Shown here: positions 34,052 through 45,162 of the stretch, piece by piece | How the letters are laid out: every line of letters begins with the position of its first letter | How positions within the stretch are numbered: position 1 is the first letter of the stretch | Source: Neonectria sp. B-13 | Taxonomy: Eukaryota; Ascomycota; Sordariomycetes; Hypocreales; Nectriaceae | Assembly (NCBI GenBank): GCA_002682825.1 | Contig: NOKP01000002.1 | Span: 873,132-937,131, forward strand | Direction: 5' to 3' | Length of the DNA stretch: 64,000 nucleotides | Position numbers and translations under genes: made by a program | Notes under the pieces: generated by a model | What the model was told of the DNA's origin: nothing | The model's input: the letters and a program-made list of their open reading frames with translations, nothing else | Databases searched by the model: none

Positions 34052-35561
34052 CTACTCCCACCCATTCACGGCTGGGTTCCAAAATACGCCCTCTGGATCC
34101 CAGTACTGCTTCACGTCGTGTAGTGCCTCCATCTTCGCCGCCGGCGTATACATCTGGGTCATATCCGTCCCAACCCTCATGTTGTTTGGGAACACGGCCT
34201 TCGGTACACCCTGAGCGTCATCTTCCTTCCTGAAGACCGCCAGGATCTCTTCGGAGAATGGCCCAACAAGTCGAATTTCGTCATCCGTCATCCCCACCCA
34301 GATAACCTGCCCCAAGAACCGGCGCCCTCGGTGGCAGAAGCCAGTTTCCTGGTCTGGATCTGCGGCCTGGGGGCCTGCATTGCTGAAGCCCCCCATGACA
34401 AGCGTGCTCTTCGCCCCCAATGTCGGGCTCTCGTCGTTGAATCGGCTCCAGCGCTGGACGACAGCGAGGACGGTCGATGCGGGAATCTCGATCAGCATGG
34501 CGTTGTAGGCGTCCATGTCGGCGTTGCCATTTTGGAACCGCCCGTCGGACTGCTCGTTCATCCTGGCGAGTTCTGTCGTCTTTGGCATGACAAAAAGCGC
34601 CTTGGACTTTGTTTCCTCTGAGAGGAGCGGCGCAAGGGGCGCTTCCGATGCCGCGAGGGTGCCGATGAAGTTTGCCGAGATCATCATCACTGGGCCTGAG
34701 ATGGGCATCCCCGGGGGCGCATTCATGACGGCGCACCCGACAGACAGCCTCTCATCAGAGATAGGCGTCAGCTTCGCGTATAGGTCCGCGGCGTATTCAA
34801 AGGCGGAAGGCGGGAACATGGCCACGTAGTCGACGACTTTGCCGCCTTCCTCGATGTCCAGGGAGGAGATCTTGTGCAGACGCAGGGTGAGGCTCGTCAC
34901 AATACCGAGGCCCATTCCGCCTCCGCGGAGCATGTTGAAAAGTGCCTTCTGCTGGCCGGCGGACTCGTGAGACAGAGTGAGGACTTCGCCTTTCGCGGTT
35001 ACCACCCGTGCCGAGTGGATTTGGTCGCAGGCGTAACCAATCGTCCCGATAAAAGAGTTCAGACCACCACCAAACGACGAGCCCACCACGCCCGTGGGGC
35101 TGAAATGCGTCCATGCTACGCAGCAGTCAACAATTAGTTTGCATGCCAACATCAATGGGAGCCACATAAACCATCAACGTACCGGTGTAGTATCCCTTTT
35201 CAACGATCTTGCCTATCACCTCAGACCATCGCACTCCACCTCCGACGGTCACCAGATGTTGCGCCGTATCGACGTCGACATCCTTGAAGTTTTGCATATC
35301 AAGGTAGATGGTCTTGCCGTTCACAACCACGTAACCCGCACAGCCGCCGCTGGCTGGGAGTACGCGGAGGTTGTTGGTGCTGGCGTACTTCACTACTTCT
35401 ATGATTTCTTCTTCAGTTGAGGGGGTGATGACCGATGCGGGGAGGGACGAGGAGATTTGCTGCATCCAGCGGCGGGGTAGCACGTCCTTTAAGACGGAGT
35501 CTCGTGAGGGGATCACGACCGAGCATGTCGACGGCAGGACGTCCTTGACTGAGGCGGCCAT
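34052..35561 (-). CDS. FAD-linked oxidoreductase, PCMH/BBE-like, 480 aa
   Basis: Exons (minus) are 35561-35183 and 35115-34052. The N-terminal half has the PCMH FAD-binding pattern: STEEEIIEVVKYASTNNLRVLP, then KTIYLDMQNF, VTVGGGVRWSEV and GVVGSSFGGGLNSFIGTIGYACD. The C-terminus ends YWDPEGVFWNP, as in berberine-bridge-type oxidases. The usual covalent FAD histidine (SGGH) is Cys74 here (SGGCAGY), so a normal 8-alpha-histidyl link cannot form at that position. No signal peptide is seen from the ATG at 35561; an ATG at 35624 would add a short hydrophobic stretch. Such oxidases often act in secondary metabolism, but no such cluster surrounds this gene. The substrate is unknown. Confidence 0.82.
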
Positions 35562-37499
35562 GGCAATGAATATTTCGTTTCTTGAGTAAAGGAAAAATGG
35601 AGTGACAAGAGGAGCAATGAGCATTCACACCAACATAAAGACCGGGTTTTCACGCTATTTAATGCTTTGTCTTGTCGCGTTGCTGACAAACTGACGGAAG
35701 GATCCCAGTCTGACGTACATCGACGGATGCTATTAGCGCTGACCAGTCAAGAGGGGAACCCCAAACGTCGACCTCCAGAGATGGTGCACGTATTATCTGC
35801 AGCAAAAAACTTGTTGTTCAGTTTTCGCCGACCTCGTACTGTCTAGATGAAGCGGACTGTGATGTCAATTTCTTTTTTTCTTTTTAACTCGATAGGAAGC
35901 TACTGCTAATACGCAGTCGATGGAAATGGAGGCTCCACAAAGAGCAACAGGGGAACCAACTTTGCTGACAGCTGGGGTACTCTGATAACACAAATCTCAA
36001 TAGCCTGATAGAAGAATGGCACCAGTGCTGACATGCTCGGACTTCAATACTATTAATAGACTAGACAACATACAGTCCGAGGACACCAAGAAACACGGTG
36101 TTCTTGGAACATGTCTGAATTAAGCATACCTGCGATTAGTAGTATGTGCTCCTCCTACAAATAGATAACAAGAGGGAAAGATCAGAGCCATATCTTTCTA
36201 TCCTTCCTCCCAGTGAATTGGCTGTCATTTCGTCCCCGTTGACAATCCCCAGCTACCCTGATGGAGGCTAGTCATGGTCCGCGCTTTTTAGCAGGTTTGA
36301 AAGGAAACCATGCATTCAGCGTCTCGCCAAAATACTAGTGATCTTTTTTTAAACTACATCTTGCGGGCTTCGCAACTTCGGCCAAAGCGGTCTATCTACT
36401 AGAAGACTATCAGCAGCAGCACCAGGGAATTGGGGATGGTGGGTCAAGGATGCAACGCTCTGATTTACGACAAGCGGCCATGAAAAACTCGGGCTTCCTT
36501 ACTCGCCGCAGAGTCGCAACATAGAGGAGAAAAGAAAGCGACCGATCAACCCTTTGAGGAGAACCTCAGCAAATGGAGCTGCGCGAGGAAAATTAACCAC
36601 AGTTAGTAGTCTAGACCTCACGCTCCAAGACTCTGTCTTTGAAGCCTGCGGCCAATATTCCAAGGCTGTCCCAGAAGGTGCATCGTATTTCTTAATCCCG
36701 GAGCTCGTAGCCTGTGTAGAAATGCTATTTACGAGGAAGACACCGTCAAATAAGTAAGCGGTATCCAGGATCGACGTCTTTGCCAAGATATCACGATATT
36801 CTACCGAACGATCGACAAGTTCACTTAGGGGGTCTAACGTGGGCGAATAAGACTTACCGAGGTATCTCAGCGAACAAGTAGTTACACCTTAAGGTGACGA
36901 ATCGCTGATGATCGATACGAGCTTGGTACCGAGTCGACTCAGGACGTAGAGTGATCCGCAGTCGAAATGGCGCTATGCGTGCCTATTAGACTTTGAACTG
37001 TGACACCACTGCTGGAAGAGTGCCTCATCATACGACGCCTGGATTTCTGATCCTGGGAAAGAGAGTCGCCAATTGGTCTTAATGCATCCATGTGTCGATA
37101 GTTCCAGCGCCACAACAGCCTTGGCCAAATCCGGTTGGCCATGTTCAGCTCCCACACACCACCGTGTCAGGGGATCCCGTGACAAGGCAGACTCGCCACC
37201 TCAATATCCGCCTATTTACAACGCCTTTCCTTATATCTCGTATCTTCCATTAACAGCTGCACAAGAAATCCCCAAAAGCATTTACATGAAGCCATCGCAA
37301 CAGTGATGCATATATGAACTTCATTTATCTATTTCAGAGGTTTTGTATTTGCGACTGCGTCAAGATTGCGATCGTGGACACGCTTTTCACACAGGGTCCG
37401 ACTACGCACCTTTCCAAGCCGTAGTTACGACGTCTTCACGCTGCCTGGATTCTGTGCATCATACGTTGATGCGTCAAGCTGGATTTCTTCGCGGACTGA
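35562..37499. other. 1.9-kb intergenic region
   Basis: No supported gene. A minus-strand frame at 37185-36973 reads faintly like an ankyrin-type repeat (GAEHGQPDLAKAVVAL), and another at 36786-36499 is open without motifs. Both could be gene remnants. Pyrimidine runs occur near 35870. Confidence 0.4.
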
Positions 37500-39773
37500 A
37501 TGCTACCTGTCATCATGTTACCTTGGACTCCCTTCAATCGAGAGGCTCTTCAGACACACACTCTGACTCCTGGACTGCAAGTGGCGTCCTATTATGAGCC
37601 ATCCGTCAACCATTCCACCCTACCCACTCTACAGACTCGGGATCAATTGGGCATAGCGCTCGCCTTCTTGCCGGTATCTTTGGCGCTTGTGGGGGTGCTG
37701 GTAGCGTCCATCGTTCTGCAATCGAGGCAAGACCATTCAGTTTCGACGGCCCGGCAAATTTTCTTCAGACCGGCAATTCTTACACGGAGAGTCATAGTCG
37801 TCCTTATTAGCTTCATGATCTCAGCTATTGTCCTCATGGAGATCTCATGCAATGTCCTCCCCACTGGCGGCGACGTATCGGAGACTAACAAGCTGTCATC
37901 TCGAAGTCTGGCAAAAGTCTACGTCTCCGAAGTCACTGTTCAACTCAAGCCAAGCCCAACCAGTGAATACAAGGCAGAACGCGACGGGGGTGATTCTGGT
38001 GTCTCCCATGTCACCACGGAGTATGTTAACCCACAGTCCTTTACATTAGCATTCGATTGCCTCAACATGACGTATCTATTTTCTAATGCTCTGTCGGAAT
38101 AGGAACGACGGATCAGTCAAAAAGCGAGCCATCTTCACCGCCGACTCATTGGGATCAGAGATTCCTACTGCCTGCCGAGTTGAAGTCAAAAGAACTGAAA
38201 TGCCAACATCAGCTCCACCTCCCGAAGATTTTCTAGACGACACCGAGCCAGCAGTCAAGGGGGGCTATGTCGTTGGTACCATCGTTCCACCTCTTGCAGC
38301 TGCTGTGTTCGGCATCCCGTGGAAGATTCTGGCGATCCATGCATCCTCACTCGAGTCCTTTCGCCAGTTAGCCAGGCCCGGCGGAACTCACATGTCGTCA
38401 TTCCTCCGCCAATACGACGGCATGGCTGCATTGTTGGCCCCACTTCCGGCTCTCTGCTGGGTCATGACTTATACCACGGCCGCCCTTGCACCACTTGCTG
38501 CAGAAGGCTGGAAGATTAAGCTCGAAGGAAACTGCGACGAATCCAGCAGCGAGGGATGCACCCCGGTTGTGGTTGTCTCCACCGTCGTCACCCGATTGCT
38601 TGAGACTCTACTGGGATTGAACGTTGTTCTCGCCCTTGGTATACTGGTGGTTCTGAGCCGCTGGTCAACTGGACTCTATGCAGACCCAAGAAGTATACTG
38701 GGAATTGCGAGCCTGTCTCACTCCGCTGGCTTCTCAGCGTTATTCGCATCCTATCCCAAAACAGCCAAGGGGTGGCAATGGTGGAAGAAGGAAGAGCGAC
38801 ACTTCTCCCAGTTGACCCTGCATTATGGAAATCACAGAGATGATGCCACCGGTCAACAAGATTTTGGAATTCTCGTCGCTAGTGCTTCAAATACTACTGC
38901 AGCCAAGAAGCCCGTGCAACAAGTGCCTCAACAGCAACAGATTCGCCGTCTCACTCGCCGGATGCCTCTTAGGATAGTGCTTACGCTGGGACTATTTGCA
39001 CTTAGCCTGACGGTCTTCACTGTGGTCATTATCTACTATAAGCTCACTCCAGACAACCAAGATTTGGGCCGGTTCCTTAGCAGCCGGTCCTTCGGGCCCA
39101 GATTCCTATTTTCTGCTATCGGTGTTGCCATCAACTTCCTCTGGGTTGCTATCTTCACAAGTACGCCTTCTCTGGTAAACCGTCCTTCAATTTAGACTAA
39201 TGATTGGCAGGGTATCTAATATTTGCGCCTTATCTGGAACTCGTCAACGGACCCAGTGTTTCTTCCAGATCCATCGCGCTTTTGTATTCATCGGACTCGT
39301 ACACATACTTCGTTTCTAGCCTTTCATCTCGACGATTTCTGGCAGCCGGAATATCTTTGTGTGCCATCCTCAGCGACTTTCTCCCCCTCACGCTAGCGAA
39401 CGTCCCCTTCGATCGGACTACCACGTGGAATGTATACGTGGCTTCCACTTGGGTGTCAGTCGGGCTAATCGGCTTCATGATCACCGTTCTTCTCGTCATA
39501 ATCGGTATACTTCTCCTCCAACCGCACAGCCGGTTCATTTCAACGAAAGAAGTACAGGAGAATCCACTTAATTTCATTCTCTATACACTGAATAGTTCCT
39601 CTCACTTTATGCATTGTGTTCATTCATTGTCAGAATTAAGCATGAGGCAGCGGAACGAAAGAGTGAAGTTGTTGGATCTGCGATACGAGCTCATTGAAGT
39701 CAGCCACGGAGGGCAGGAGGGATTTAAACCGTGTATTGAGGTTTCTTCTACGGCAGACAGTAGGACAAGGTAA
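37500..39773 (+). CDS. multi-pass membrane protein, 713 aa (DUF3433-like, tentative)
   Basis: Exons 37500-38020, 38103-39160 and 39211-39773 join in frame. At least eight strongly hydrophobic segments are seen, for example IALAFLPVSLALVGVLVAS, VIVVLISFMISAIVLM, VVGTIVPPLAAAVFG, TLGLFALSLTVFTVVIIYY and VGLIGFMITVLLVIIGILLL. They are separated by loops, one acidic/Pro-rich and one Gln-rich. Arrangement and composition recall the fungal DUF3433 membrane proteins, but I cannot confirm this without a search. The start is uncertain: ATGs at 37500 and 37515 are both usable. The function is unknown and no neighbour suggests one. Confidence 0.72.
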
Positions 39774-40466
39774 TAGACATTACGGGTTTCCAAGGTCTTT
39801 CAGAGTCAATTGATATTGGCCATGAGTAGCAAGCGTACGCTCTTCTGTAGTACATAATTGGGTAAATTGCATTCTGAATAGGATGAGGCATTCAACAACT
39901 GCCCTTCTCCAAACAGGGGGGGGCTGGGCACGCTGCCGTTGCGAGCTACGAGGAGTGGCCACTTTCCGATGCCATACTCAAGTGCGTCCGAGACGACGGG
40001 ACAGCACCGTTTCAGCTACAGTTCATGTGGGCTACTTCGTGTAGAGTGCATCCTCCAGGTCAGCCCTCAAGCGATTGTCCGCCGCCGAACCAAAACCGGC
40101 ATCGCGGGCAAGATAGCCAGGCTCAACAGCCAACAAACCATCGTCAGCCTTGAAGCAAGACTGCCATCAGAGACCTGTCATCAGAGATGAGACATGTGAG
40201 GTACTCGAGGGAGGTATGCAATCCCCAGCCATCGATCAGAGTAGGTGGGAGTTATCAGACTTACGTGGTGTCGCAAATCTCGAGACAGAATCCGCAGTGA
40301 ACCACGTGCTTGTTCGGTGGAGAAAGTTCACTCTCCGGTCGTGTCAACACTACCACAAATCAGTAGGGCCGGCCACCACCTGTTTCGGTCCTGAACCTGG
40401 CGCGCAGGGTCAGATTGCAGACCTGGTGTCTGTGTAAGACTGACTGTGCCCTATGTTTGAAGCCTG

Positions 40467-40970
40467 TCAGTCCAATCTTCCCAGCATTTTGGCGATAAGG
40501 CCCGTTGCAAAACCTCCATTTGTTTCGATCAGGTTGCGAAATCGGGGCCTTCTCCATAACTCCTTTATCTTGTAAGCCGCATAAAGTTTGATGAGAGACC
40601 TCAGCTCATCCTCTGGTTTTTATCTTGTCGGCTTGTTCTTACCGAAATACTTGACCAGTTCGACGACAGCCTCAGCTCCCTCCGCGTGCAATGTAAAGTG
40701 CACTAGGATCCGCCGCAATTTGCAAAGAGACAGTCATTGTAGAGTAGTAAAGTCATAGCGTTCTGCGAGTGCGTAGAAGCGAGCGTGACACAGAAACACG
40801 TCGGTGTAATGTTCGTTTAGGATATTGCTGCAGATGTTGGAATCGGGGTCTGAGTCTTGGTGGAGCTTCTTGAACGTGTCCCACAGCCGAGTCTTTCTGC
40901 TATCCTCAAGTTCCCACTCAAACCCAGTGTTGCCTTTCTTCTTCTTCTTTATAGCCCGGTGGTAGCAAAA
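40467..40970 (-). pseudogene. BTB/POZ domain protein relic
   Basis: On the minus strand one frame reads through the typical C-terminal half of a fungal BTB protein. A Lys-rich linker and WELEDSRKTRLWDTF come first, then VFLCHARFYALAERYDFTTL, then LSLCKLRRILVHFTL, then AEAVVELVKYF. After a Lys-rich gap come DELRSLIKLYAAYKIKELW and a final MLGRLD before the stop at 40469-40467. Two in-frame stops break it: TGA between the FTTLQ and LSLCKL blocks, and TAA between the VVELVKYF and DELRSL blocks. No intact N-terminal BTB part is found upstream. It is a decayed copy. Confidence 0.72.
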
Positions 40971-41230
40971 TCACTTGATTTAACAGAGGTGTCGTCATAG
41001 ACCAGAGAAGAAAGCATTCCAGCCTGGTAGCTAATGTGTTAGCAAGGCTTGTCGAGTATGCCGAGACACTTCAGACACACGATGATGTCCCACAGTACAT
41101 CCGTGACCTGATTCACGAGAAGGACAATAAGACACAAAGCGCAAGAAGCGAAAGCGAAAGGGCTTTTTCTCCGACAGCCTGCCTCTCGAATACACCAAAG
41201 TTTTGCTCAAGTTCATTTGACGACATCACA

Positions 41231-41512
41231 CTAGACCGCCGCTAATCTTATCGATCCTTCAATCTCAACCTTTTCCACCTTATAGTCCGCCCTTATAGCC
41301 GCGAGCAGCGCCTTATCAACTGATCTAGCAACGTATACCACCTTCTCTTTTATGAACGAATATACGTGATCAACGTGCGGCTTGAGATCCCGCTGAATGG
41401 CGGTCGCGTGGTCGTCCAGTGAGTGACCTGGTGAAAGGTAGACGATATACGAATCTTTCACGCGGTCTTCGTGAGGGATTTCATGATTGAGCAGCGGCGC
41501 CTGGTATGCCAT
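41231..41512 (-). CDS. free-standing I9-type peptidase inhibitor, 93 aa
   Basis: A complete frame from ATG (41512) to stop (41231), without introns. Residues about 20-90 form one inhibitor I9 domain: DSYIVYLSPGHSLDDH at the start, then KVVYVARSVDKALLAAIRAD and a final KVEKVEIEGSIRL. I9 domains are usually the propeptides of subtilisins, folding and inhibiting the protease. A few stand alone as cytosolic inhibitors, such as yeast Pbi2. There is no signal peptide, so it should act inside the cell. It lies head-to-head with an S8 protease gene whose propeptide has the same DxYIVxLxPGHxLxxH pattern, so that protease is the obvious target. Confidence 0.8.
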   Translation of the reverse strand: MAYQAPLLNHEIPHEDRVKDSYIVYLSPGHSLDDHATAIQRDLKPHVDHVYSFIKEKVVYVARSVDKALLAAIRADYKVEKVEIEGSIRLAAV

Positions 41513-42594
41513 TATAGGTGCTACTATAGAATAAGTATTGCTGCCAGCGGCTAGCGATCAAAGAAGATGCAGAGATTTATTACCTTCAATGTAGGTGAAG
41601 TATGTAAATAGAGTGTCCAGATGTTAAATTAAAGAAGATTATACCTGTAGTAGTGATCAGTATAAGAATAGTAGACACGTAAAATGTATAAACGGCTGGA
41701 CTTGATGGAAGGGAACAAGGCATAATCTTTAAGTTCAGCTAATTTGGGAGATGAGAGGATTAAATGATGTTTCTCATATATTGCGCCTGTGGCTATGCTA
41801 GTGTCAGATTGCGACATCCGAGGGGGGCTGTCATGTCAGCTTATGGCTTACACAGAGCGAGCGAACCAATGAAATAATGTGGCTGCGAATTTTTCAGAGC
41901 GAGCGAACCATTCAAATGACGCGGCTGTGAAATTGTCAGCAGTCTATTCTTAACTTTCTTTACAGAGCTTCATGGACTTCAGCGGCTGCTTGACTCCCCT
42001 CGTACGATGCTTGCATCCCAACTTTGTGGTGGTATGCTGTCCTTTTAAGTGCTTTGTACCTCTTCGTAATACTGATGTGAATGGAATATGAGGGACAGAA
42101 GGCTTTTTACGAATCAAAAGCCTAAATACATGGCCATTTACAATCTCGGCACTAAAATGTTTTGGATGTGATACTTACTTCTTCAGCTGGGTGTGGAATG
42201 AGGAAAGAGTTCTAGAAACATCCGCATCCTGACCAATGTTGCCGATAGATGTTTCATAATTGTTTAGATAAGTTCGACAAAGTTGATGACTGCGCACAAG
42301 CTGGAGCAGGACCAAATGGACTCTTTTGCAGGGGTTGAAGGGGCGATACTACAATAGACCTCGTAAATAGTCCGAGACTATGTAGTCCGAGACATAGAGC
42401 GCGATCACCTGCTTCCACTCTAAATATAGACTTGGCAAATCCTTTGACGAAGGCTTATAGGGAATAAGTGGTTGTATAAATGAGCTGGGAACTTTTCAGT
42501 ATTTTCCGTTCCATCCATAGCGTTTCTTTCAATTGCATCGCTTCACATTATACCCTTTCTATTGTCTCATCTTGTGACGAGCATCCCTTGAACG
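41513..42594. promoter_or_regulatory. divergent region between I9 inhibitor and S8 protease
   Basis: These 1082 nt lie between the start codons of two divergent, functionally related genes. A 62-codon minus-strand frame near 41817 has no motif. The region holds a 42-bp direct duplication (41853-41936). No clear TATA box is assigned. Confidence 0.4.
41853..41936. repeat. 42-bp direct tandem duplication
   Basis: Copies 41853-41894 and 41895-41936 both begin CAGAGCGAGCGAACCA and share a central GGCTG. They differ at about ten positions, mostly in the second half. Confidence 0.7.
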
Positions 42595-45162
42595 ATGAAG
42601 CTTTTGATACCCTTTCTTCTCTCGACCTGTGTTCTGGGAGACTTAATCCCTCGGGCAGAGACGCCTTGCCCGTGAGTCAAATCCAGTTTTCAGACACCAG
42701 AATGAAAACAATGTGTTGTCTTGGAAAATTTGAGAAAATTTATACACCTTGAGTCCTATTGAAGAGATCGCCACTGGTGAGCCACGCTGACTCTGACACT
42801 TGCAGGTATCACCGGCCAAATGCAGAACTGATCGAAGATGAGTACATTGTAGTGCTTCATCCAGGCCACACCTTACAGCAGCATTTCGATCGAATCGGAA
42901 GTGATCTCACTGTCAATGCTTCCATGTTCTACTCAATTGACACCATCAACGGATATCGCGCCAAACTTCCTCAAGACCTTGTCCACGATCACATTCGGTT
43001 TGATCCCGGTGTCGAGTTCGTCGAACATGATCATAAGATCAGCCTCATTGAGCCCATGGCCGGAGGCGAGGGCAAATCTCCCTATGATGGCTCGATGGAG
43101 GCAGAGCCTGGCTTTGTATGTATTTTCCTTGAACAGTTCATTTCCTCTTGGATATGCACAGGAGCCCCGCGAGCTCGTGTATCCTCGAATGGCTAAAGGA
43201 TTCCATTCTCTCAACAGTTCCAAGAGATTGGAATCCCACCAAATGATCCAAAATGGTTAATGAAATAGTGCTGACTCCGATTGCTTACAGTTTCGTGGTC
43301 TCTTGCACCGCCTGCGCAACTTTCGCCGCGATAATTGGTGGCACTGGCAGATTTCTCATCGAGATGGTGCATGGTATGATGCTCAGAAGACGTTTGGAAA
43401 AAAGCACAGCTCCATGTGGTGGTGGACGAAACAGAAGTGGCAGGTACTAGACGGTGCCGGGGTATGTGTATTCTCTGAGCGTCCACTCTGGAATCTTCCG
43501 AATCAAGCTGACCCAGCTTGCAGAAAGGTGTTAGCCTGTATATCGTTGACACGGGCGTCCGCCTCTCCCACGCGGACTTCCAGGGACGAGCGATCAACTT
43601 CCACTTGGAGAAGACTTCCCCCTATGTGGGCGGTGCCACTGCAGATGATTTACATGGACATGGAACGCATGTAGCCGGCACTGCAGCTGGCGCGCGTGGA
43701 GGCATGGCGCCTTGGGCAACCATCGTCAACGTGAAAATAATGTGCAAAGCTGGGGAACCAAATTGCAATGGTGGTAGAGGCGGAGGGCTCTCCCAAGCAA
43801 TCAGCGACATTACATCAGAGGTGAGTTATGTATCCGTGACGAAGCTTTGCTCTTGCTAACCCTTATATCCAGCATAACAATTTCAAGAACGGCAACGACA
43901 AGTCCATGCCTGGCTGGAAAGGCTCGGTGATCAACATGTCGTTAACTTCAGGGGACTCGGAAGTCCTACGACGCGCCATGAAAGCAGCGTTCGATGCGGG
44001 CATTCCCATTGCTGTTGCGGCCGGCAATGCCAGGAAAAACACCGTCGACGTCGTACCATGCAAATATACCGAATCGAGCGTCTGTGTAGCATCTTCGGAT
44101 ATCGACTATAAGTTTTCCAAAATCTTCAACGACAACCCGGCATTTGGCTCTAACTACGGACGCGAGGTCAAAATGATCGCGCCTGGTAGTGAGATTTCTT
44201 CTGCCTCAATCGAAGGTGATCAGAAATACTCATGGATGTCCGGTACCAGCATGGCTAGCCCTTTCGTCGCCGGTGCCATGGCCATCTTTGTCTCTTTCGA
44301 GATGCTCAACAACGATGTCAACAAAGTCTGGGACCGCCTCGTCAAGAATCAGCTCGTCGGCATCATCTCCGACATCCCTGCTGACCCACCAACTCCCAAC
44401 AGCTTTGTCAACAGCGGCATCAACTCGGTCCTCAAGCACGAGCACGAGCCTTACTACGGCGCGCTCTCGATCGACCACCCGCCAGGCGACGACGGCGAAG
44501 TCAATGTAACAGGAGACGAACCCCAACAAGGGCCCAAGGACTGGGAAGAAAACCCCGACCCCGGACCAGGCTTCGAAACCATTGGCGTCTCCGACAGCGA
44601 CCCCAACGCCGTCGTTGTCGTCACCGAGCAGTACATCGGTCCCGTAGAGACAACCGGTCCCAACCCCGACGCTGAGGCTGACGTCGGCTTTGAGGGCCTT
44701 ATTACTATCGATGACGCTCCCCCACCTGACACGCTCCAGTGCGCTCCCACCGACACCAATGGTCCCAAACTCAGCCGCGGGAACATCGAAGGCGCAATCA
44801 ATGCATGGTGCGACTCCTTGAACCAGGGAACAATCAGCCAAGACGACACGCGCAAGGAAGATGTCACCCCATTTGGGAGTTCTACTCCTGGCACAACGCT
44901 CACAGACCTGGTATTCAGCGCCAACTGGGTCAAAGACGTCGTGGGCGACGGCTGTCCTGAACGAACCAGAGGCACGGAGCCAAAACACTGCAAAAAGGCC
45001 ATGTACGAGGTGCTAGACACGTGCGGTGGCAAGGACGGAATGGATGATGGGTCTCCGAGATACGGAGGGAGTCAGCAGGGAGACGAGCAGTGCGTGATTT
45101 GGAAGATTGAGATTGTGGATGCTGGAACGCAGACGAGAAAGAGGGGCCAAAGCATGGCTTGA
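42595..45162 (+). CDS. secreted subtilisin-like S8 protease, five exons, 714 aa
   Basis: Exons are 42595-42671, 42806-43115, 43291-43461, 43524-43820 and 43873-45162. The signal peptide is MKLLIPFLLSTCVLG. An I9 propeptide (DEYIVVLHPGHTLQQH to FVEHDHKISL) is followed by a Trp/His/Arg-rich connector. The catalytic triad is Asp195 (YIVDTGV), His232 (HGHGTHVAG) and Ser411 (SGTSMASP); the oxyanion Asn is Asn337 (AAGN). It therefore looks active. After the catalytic domain come about 270 residues not usual for proteinase-K-type enzymes: an acidic, Pro-rich linker and a Cys-containing C-terminal domain ending CVIWKIEIV. The intron at 43116-43290 is taken as one 175-nt intron, because splitting it needs a 35-nt intron. 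A divergent I9 inhibitor gene lies 1.1 kb away. Confidence 0.9.

Noticed and set aside
37643..38443. Minus-strand frames over the membrane-protein gene
   Set aside because: Shadows of the + strand exons, which splice in frame and give regular membrane segments.
41036..41245. + strand frame with LARLVEYAETLQ, recalling a BTB protein segment
   Set aside because: It is on the opposite strand to the readable BTB relic and has no further BTB pattern; chance similarity.
44230..44988. Long antisense frames over the protease C-terminal region
   Set aside because: GC-rich third positions of the protease gene open them; they have no motifs and the + strand frame carries the catalytic Ser.
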